Part shown: positions 59,851-64,000 of the stretch, piece after piece
Layout: each line of letters begins with the position of its first letter
Numbering within the stretch: position 1 is the first letter of the stretch
Assembly: GCF_016406105.1 (NCBI RefSeq)
Contig: NZ_CP066308.1
Location: 4,128,501 to 4,192,500 of the forward strand
DNA length: 64,000 bases
Direction: 5' to 3'
DNA from: Brevibacillus composti
Lineage (GTDB): Bacteria > Bacillota > Bacilli > Brevibacillales > Brevibacillaceae
Notes under the pieces: model-generated
Told to the model about the DNA's origin: nothing
Database searches by the model: none
Seen by the model: only the letters and a program-made list of their open reading frames with translations
Translations under genes and position numbers: made by a program

Positions 59851-61311
59851 TTATGTTTGAGAGGAGTCCTTGGGGTCGGCTCTCCTTTGCGAAAGCTTGT
59901 ATTGCAAAGTCTGCCGCGGGATGCCCAGCAGCTTGGCTGCCCGCAGGATATTCCCCCCGGTCGCCTGCATCGCCTGGGCGATCAGCTGCTCTTCGACGAC
60001 CCTGAGCACTTCGGGGAGGGGCCGCTCTCCCGCTTCGAAGGTCTGCACCGCAAGTCCCTCACCTCCGCCTTGCACCGAAAGCGGCATCCCTGCCATCCTG
60101 TCCAGCAGATGGAGCGGCAGATGCTCCCTTTCGATGCGATCCCCCTCCACCATATTCATCGCCGCTTCGATCACATGCTCCAGCTCACGCACATTGCCCG
60201 GCCAGTCGTACCCGGCAAACAGCGCCCTTACCTCATCGCTGACACCGCTCACCTGCATGTGAAACCTGGCATTGTACTTCTCCAAAAAATGAGCGGTCAA
60301 CAGGTCCACATCCTCTCTCCGGTCCCTGAGCGGCGGAAGCTCAAAGGAAACGACGTTGATCCGGTAGTAGAGGTCCGTCCTCATCACGCCTTTGCTGACC
60401 AGCGTCTGCGGCGGCTCATTGACCGCGGCAATGACCCTGACATCCACCCGCGTAGTCCGGCCGCTGCCGATTCGCCGGATCTCCCCGTCCTGGAGGACAC
60501 GCAGGAGCTTGGCCTGCAGATCGAGCGGCATGCTGTTCAATTCATCCAAAAAAAGCGTGCCGCCATCGGCCAGCTCAAACAGGCCCGGGCGATCATCGGC
60601 CCCGGTAAAGCTGCCTTTGGTCGTTCCGAAGAGGAGACTCTCCAGCAAAGTGGCGGGCAGGGCCGCACAGTTCTGGGCGATAAACGGCTGCTCTCTCCGC
60701 ACGGAGGCCTGGTGAATCGACTGGACGAAGAGTTCTTTTCCCGTACCCGTCTCGCCGTAGATGAGGACGGGCGACGAGGTCCTGGCTGCCTTCCTCGCGC
60801 GATCTATCAGCTGGAGCATCTGCTTGTTTTGTGTAAGGATATCGGAAAAGTGGAAGGACAGGCCATCCGCGGCTGCCTTTTGACTGCGCTTGCCCTTTTT
60901 CGGTCCGCTGATTTTGGCCTGAAGGTCCAGCAGCTTTTCCGAGAGCTCCTTCAGCTTGCCGATGTCCTTGGCTACCTCGACAGCCCCGACCAGACGCTTG
61001 CCGACCCGGACGGGCAGGGTGGTATTGATCGTCTCCACGCGGACGCCCCGCCAGTTGGTGTACGCTTGCGGCTTGTTAAAGATCGGCTCTCCGCTTGCGA
61101 TGACGGTCAAAAGTGTGCTGGAGTGGCGATCGAGAGAGGGGAAAACCTCCAAGAGAGGTTTGCCCAAGACCTCATCGGGAGTAAGCCCGTCCAGCTTCGC
61201 CGCGACGTGATTGTAAAAAATTGTGATCCCATTCGCGTCTACTACGTGTATCCCTTCGTCAATGGCTCCTAATATCGCCTGCAGCATTTCAACTGTTTCG
61301 GACATTGGCAT
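59851..61311 (-). CDS. Sigma-54-dependent transcriptional activator (PAS-AAA+-Fis)
   Basis: Bacterial enhancer-binding protein, 486 residues: an N-terminal PAS domain (about 5-110, GAIDEGIHVVDANGITIFYN), an AAA+ domain with Walker A YGETGTGKELFVQSIH near residue 165 and Walker B GTLFLDELNSMP, and a C-terminal Fis-type HTH (GGNILRAAKLLGIPRQTLQYK). The sigma-54 contact loop reads GSFTGA rather than GAFTGA. Encoded right before kamA, whose promoter is of sigma-54 type, so it very likely activates kamA in response to a small molecule bound by PAS. ATG chosen with GGGAGG 11 nt upstream. Confidence 0.92.
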   Translation of the reverse strand: MPMSETVEMLQAILGAIDEGIHVVDANGITIFYNHVAAKLDGLTPDEVLGKPLLEVFPSLDRHSSTLLTVIASGEPIFNKPQAYTNWRGVRVETINTTLPVRVGKRLVGAVEVAKDIGKLKELSEKLLDLQAKISGPKKGKRSQKAAADGLSFHFSDILTQNKQMLQLIDRARKAARTSSPVLIYGETGTGKELFVQSIHQASVRREQPFIAQNCAALPATLLESLLFGTTKGSFTGADDRPGLFELADGGTLFLDELNSMPLDLQAKLLRVLQDGEIRRIGSGRTTRVDVRVIAAVNEPPQTLVSKGVMRTDLYYRINVVSFELPPLRDRREDVDLLTAHFLEKYNARFHMQVSGVSDEVRALFAGYDWPGNVRELEHVIEAAMNMVEGDRIEREHLPLHLLDRMAGMPLSVQGGGEGLAVQTFEAGERPLPEVLRVVEEQLIAQAMQATGGNILRAAKLLGIPRQTLQYKLSQRRADPKDSSQT

Positions 61312-61358
61312 CCGGATGCATGCCTCCCTTTTCAACAAGCTGCCAAAAAACCATCACT

Positions 61359-61376
61359 ATGCCGAATTTTCAGCAC
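61359..61376. promoter_or_regulatory. Second copy of the activator site, before the activator's own gene
   Basis: Minus-strand GTGCTGAAAATTCGGCAT, matching 15 of 18 positions with the site at 59830. 48 bp upstream of the activator start. Confidence 0.55.
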
Positions 61377-61390
61377 ATTGAAATAACATT

Positions 61391-61783
61391 TTACCGCTGG
61401 CGCTCAATCTGCGCCGCTACCACGACCGTGTAGAGCAAATGCCCCAGCACCCAGATCAAAAAGGCACCAAAGGATAGCGGTGTCTTGCTGAACAGGCTGA
61501 ACGGCAGATAGGCAATCGCAAAGGCCAGTGCCCAATACAGCAGATATTTGACCGTAGCTCTCCGATCGCGGGGATAAAAATAAGCGATAAAAAAGACGAC
61601 GACCACACTGATCAACAGGTGAATCATTAGTTCCAGGATGGAAGGAAGTCCGGCCAAGCCGGGCACATAGCTGACATCAATCAGTACGGCAAACGTCGAT
61701 GTCCCGAACAAGCCATCACATAAAGCGAGAAAAGCTGCAAGAATCAGACCGGCAATTAATCCGTTGACCCATACAAAAGTCAT
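61391..61783 (-). CDS. Hypothetical four-span membrane protein
   Basis: Product of 130 residues with four hydrophobic segments (about 5-25, 42-70, 80-102, 108-125) and no motif I recognise. ATG chosen with GAGGAGG upstream; the frame is open 20 codons further up without a ribosome-binding site. It stands alone between ywiB and the sigma-54 activator gene. Confidence 0.75.
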   Translation of the reverse strand: MTFVWVNGLIAGLILAAFLALCDGLFGTSTFAVLIDVSYVPGLAGLPSILELMIHLLISVVVVFFIAYFYPRDRRATVKYLLYWALAFAIAYLPFSLFSKTPLSFGAFLIWVLGHLLYTVVVAAQIERQR

Positions 61784-61876
61784 TCTGCTTCCTCCTCTGC
61801 CGCAAGTTACAACTATTGTACGTGATGACTGTGGCTTCGCCAAGCCGATTTAAAAACCTCCGAGCCATGGCTCAGC

Positions 61877-62314
61877 TCAGAGGTTCGGGGCGGACTGCCC
61901 GGCGGATTGGATTTGCAAGCGAAGTTCATGGTCTCCCGCATACTGCTCGTTCAGCCAGAGCTGGTACGAAATTTCCACCTGGCTCGGGATGTCGCTTTCT
62001 GCCGTTACTTTCATCTTGTTGACGTGCAGTTCCATCAGAAAGGTGCCATGGGGGCTGCGGTAGGTCGTCCGATCCGTTTTTCCCCGCTTGAACATCTGCT
62101 TCGTCTGGATGGCCCCCTGGCGCACCAAGGAGATGACTCCCTCGGATATTTTCCAAATGGTGCTGACCTCCCCAGCGCCCTCCAGCTGTTCTTTATACGT
62201 CAGGTACCAGTCGCTCTCCTTCCACACGAAGCGGCCTGCGTACCGGTTTACTTCCTCTTGCCAGTCATCGTACAGCCGATGCCGGGTTTTCAGTTCTACA
62301 CTCACCTCTTGCAT
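61877..62314 (-). CDS. ywiB: DUF1934 family protein (YwiB-like)
   Basis: Product of 145 residues predicted as a beta-barrel of the DUF1934 type: VSVELKTRHRLYDD, then WYLTYKEQLEGAGEVSTIWK, then SPHGTFLMELHVNKMKV. In B. subtilis ywiB lies near argS and speB; here speB is also close (beyond an MFS gene). Function unknown; soluble. Confidence 0.85.
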   Translation of the reverse strand: MQEVSVELKTRHRLYDDWQEEVNRYAGRFVWKESDWYLTYKEQLEGAGEVSTIWKISEGVISLVRQGAIQTKQMFKRGKTDRTTYRSPHGTFLMELHVNKMKVTAESDIPSQVEISYQLWLNEQYAGDHELRLQIQSAGQSAPNL

Positions 62315-62405
62315 GGATCACGATTCCTCTCTTTCCGAAACGGTCATGCCAAGCAGCCATATCCTCGGCTGCTGCCGCGGACTGGACAGCTTTCACCCGT
62401 CCATT

Positions 62406-63656
62406 TTACGCGGAGGTCTCCTCCGCTGCAACTGTTGCTCTCGACTGGGCGGATTCCAGCAGATAGCGCATCGATGTGACGATCCCGAGCGCGGCCAGCA
62501 GCAAGAGCCCGGCCAGGACCAGATAGCCGACTCCCGCCCCGGTGTAGTCGACCGTATAGGTGAACAGCCCGATCAGCAAGAGACGCATCATCATACCGAC
62601 CGAATTGAAGAAACTCATCACGCGTCCCATCACCTGCTTGGGCACTACATTCATGTACAAAGTTTGGCGCACCAGCCGCACCGAGGAGTTGCACCAGCCG
62701 AAGAAGATCGAAGCGGCGACAAAGCCCCAGCCCTGCGAGATGGCGACCATGGCAATCGTGACGACAGCGAAAAGCAGCGTATTCCCGACCATGGCGGGCA
62801 GCTGCCCTACTTTGCCGACCATCCTGGATACGAGCAGGCCGGCCGCGACCGCTCCGACCGCATAGGTGACCTCGCCCATCGAATAGACGGTCACATCCGC
62901 TTTCAGGGTCTGGTTCACGTAGACGGGCGACAAAAGATTGCTGGCCATAATCGCGATAAACGGCATCATGGCGGAAATGCCGAAGACGAGAAAGCCTTTT
63001 TGCGAGCGGATGTACTGCCAGCTTTGGTAAAGCTGTCCCATCCAGGATACCCCGACATTTTGCTTCGCTTCTTTTTCCAAGGTGAATGTATACGCCATCG
63101 TCGACATCAGCAAATACGCGGTCAGATAGGTCAGCGCATTGATCATAAGCACCAGGTGCAAGCCGAAATAATTGAGCAGAAGCCCGGCGAAACCTCCCGC
63201 CAGGACGGAAGCCGTCTGCCCCTCTACCTCCAACAGGCTGTTGATCGCGTGGTAATGCTTGGAATCAAAACTCTCCTGCACCAGTGCCGCCTGCGCCGGA
63301 TAGTGAATCTGGTACATCAAGGTCGTGACGAGGTAGATCGCGATCAGCATCCACTCCGCATACGGGCCGAAAAAGCCCCAGAGAGACAAGACTGCCAGAA
63401 CTGTGAACCCGATAACATGTTCCGCCAGCATCATTTTTTTCCGTGACAGGCGGTCGATCAAGGTGCCGATATAAGGCCCGATAAAAAACATCAGAAAGGC
63501 AGATGTCAGCATGGTCGTTCCCAGCAGCTCCGCCGATCCGGTCGTCTCCACCAGGTACCAGGCAATGCCGATCATCGTCATCCCCTGACCGAAACCGGAA
63601 AACAGATTGGAGAAAAACAGTTTCTTAAACTCGCGGTTGGCGAACACTTCTCTCAC
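62406..63656 (-). CDS. Major facilitator superfamily transporter
   Basis: Product of 416 residues with about twelve spans. The MFS loop motif appears as GTLIDRLSRKKMML after the second span. The layout (NREFKKLFFSNLFSGFGQGM at the start) is that of drug-efflux-like MFS proteins of the MFS_3 type. Substrate unknown. It is monocistronic between ywiB and speB. Confidence 0.85.
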   Translation of the reverse strand: MREVFANREFKKLFFSNLFSGFGQGMTMIGIAWYLVETTGSAELLGTTMLTSAFLMFFIGPYIGTLIDRLSRKKMMLAEHVIGFTVLAVLSLWGFFGPYAEWMLIAIYLVTTLMYQIHYPAQAALVQESFDSKHYHAINSLLEVEGQTASVLAGGFAGLLLNYFGLHLVLMINALTYLTAYLLMSTMAYTFTLEKEAKQNVGVSWMGQLYQSWQYIRSQKGFLVFGISAMMPFIAIMASNLLSPVYVNQTLKADVTVYSMGEVTYAVGAVAAGLLVSRMVGKVGQLPAMVGNTLLFAVVTIAMVAISQGWGFVAASIFFGWCNSSVRLVRQTLYMNVVPKQVMGRVMSFFNSVGMMMRLLLIGLFTYTVDYTGAGVGYLVLAGLLLLAALGIVTSMRYLLESAQSRATVAAEETSA

Positions 63657-63775
63657 AGCTGACAGCCCCTTTTATCCCTTTGGTATCTGCCACCATTTTA
63701 TCCAATTTAGACTAATTTGTAAACGAAAATGTTTAAAAAGTGAATGCCTTCTATCTCGGGACGCTCGCCCGCCGA

Positions 63776-63811
63776 ATAAAAAACACCTCCGGACAACTGT
63801 GCCGGAGGCGT
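63776..63811 (-). terminator. Terminator of speB
   Basis: Minus-strand CGCCTCCGG and CCGGAGGTG pair around CACAGTTGT and are followed by TTTTTT. Confidence 0.9.
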
Positions 63812-63869
63812 ATTCGCAAATAGAGTTTCAAGTGGACTGTCGTCCCCAGGCAGAACGGGGGCACAGTTT

Positions 63870-64000
63870 TTATTTTACAAAGCCCAGAATCAGCTCGCGC
63901 AGAATTTTGGAGGCCACGATCTGCGTCATTTCGCTGTGATCATAGACCGGGGCTACCTCTACGAGGTCGCAGCCGATCACATTGGCTCCGTTTTTGGACA
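63870..64000 (-). CDS. speB: Agmatinase, 3' end
   Basis: Only the last 43 codons are in the window; the 5' part lies beyond position 64000. The residues NVIGCDLVEVAPVYDHSEMT are the conserved C-terminal part of the ureohydrolase family, and the ending ILRELILGFVK fits agmatinase (agmatine to putrescine and urea). Length and start cannot be judged. Confidence 0.85.
   Translation of the reverse strand, partial: SKNGANVIGCDLVEVAPVYDHSEMTQIVASKILRELILGFVK

Overview
The window looks like a core chromosomal segment of a moderately GC-rich, endospore-forming Bacillota, most likely Brevibacillus or a close relative. The support is: sporulation genes (spo0F, spoIIR, a YhcN-type lipoprotein), a secreted protein with three SLH repeats, and gene order that, from memory, follows the Bacillus subtilis block atp - upp - glyA - ywlG/rpiB/ywlE/mntP/ywlC - spoIIR - prmC - prfA - tdk - rpmE - rho - glpX - murA2 - fsa - fba - spo0F - pyrG - rpoE - fadF. 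Nearly all genes lie on the minus strand. The only plus-strand genes I support are the amidase/lipoprotein pair (19.5-21.0 kb) and amj (42.0-42.9 kb). The genus is inferred; no database search was possible.

Layout. 0-4.3 kb: start of a complex I operon nuoA-B-C-D-H (no nuoEFG between D and H), with a very unusual Ala/Lys-rich N-terminal extension on NuoC. 4.4-5.2 kb: a DUF6042-like gene. 5.7-13.1 kb: complete ATP synthase operon atpZ-I-B-E-F-H-A-G-D-C. 13.2-21.1 kb is the accessory-looking part: a thiolase, a bioA-like remnant, a degraded toxin/immunity-like pair, a large SLH surface protein with a NAGPA-like domain, and an AT-rich secreted amidase with a lipoprotein. 21.2-29.7 kb: wecB, upp, glyA, the ywl genes and spoIIR, with a DnaA-box cluster between ywlC and spoIIR. 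29.9-37.5 kb: translation termination (prmC, prfA), tdk, rpmE, a radical SAM protein, an M23/LysM peptidase and rho. 37.5-45.3 kb: central carbon metabolism (glpX, fsa, fba), cell wall (murA2, amj), spo0F, and pyrG with a probable CTP-sensitive attenuator, then rpoE. 46.0-58.0 kb: an acyl-CoA degradation block (fadF, thiolase, 3-hydroxyacyl-CoA dehydrogenase, two acyl-CoA dehydrogenases, MeaB GTPase, TetR regulator, fused isobutyryl-CoA mutase icmF) with palindromic operator candidates. 58.3-61.3 kb: lysine 2,3-aminomutase with an apparent sigma-54 promoter and its own PAS/AAA+ activator. 61.4-64 kb: a membrane protein, ywiB, an MFS transporter and the 3' end of speB.

The strongest unexplained signal is a family of intergenic elements of about 205 bp (four full copies plus one collapsed copy). 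Their ends are conserved inverted repeats. Their inner arms differ in sequence from copy to copy yet stay self-complementary within each copy, which is covariation that implies a conserved folded structure. I saw no CRISPR array, tRNA, rRNA or intact insertion sequence.
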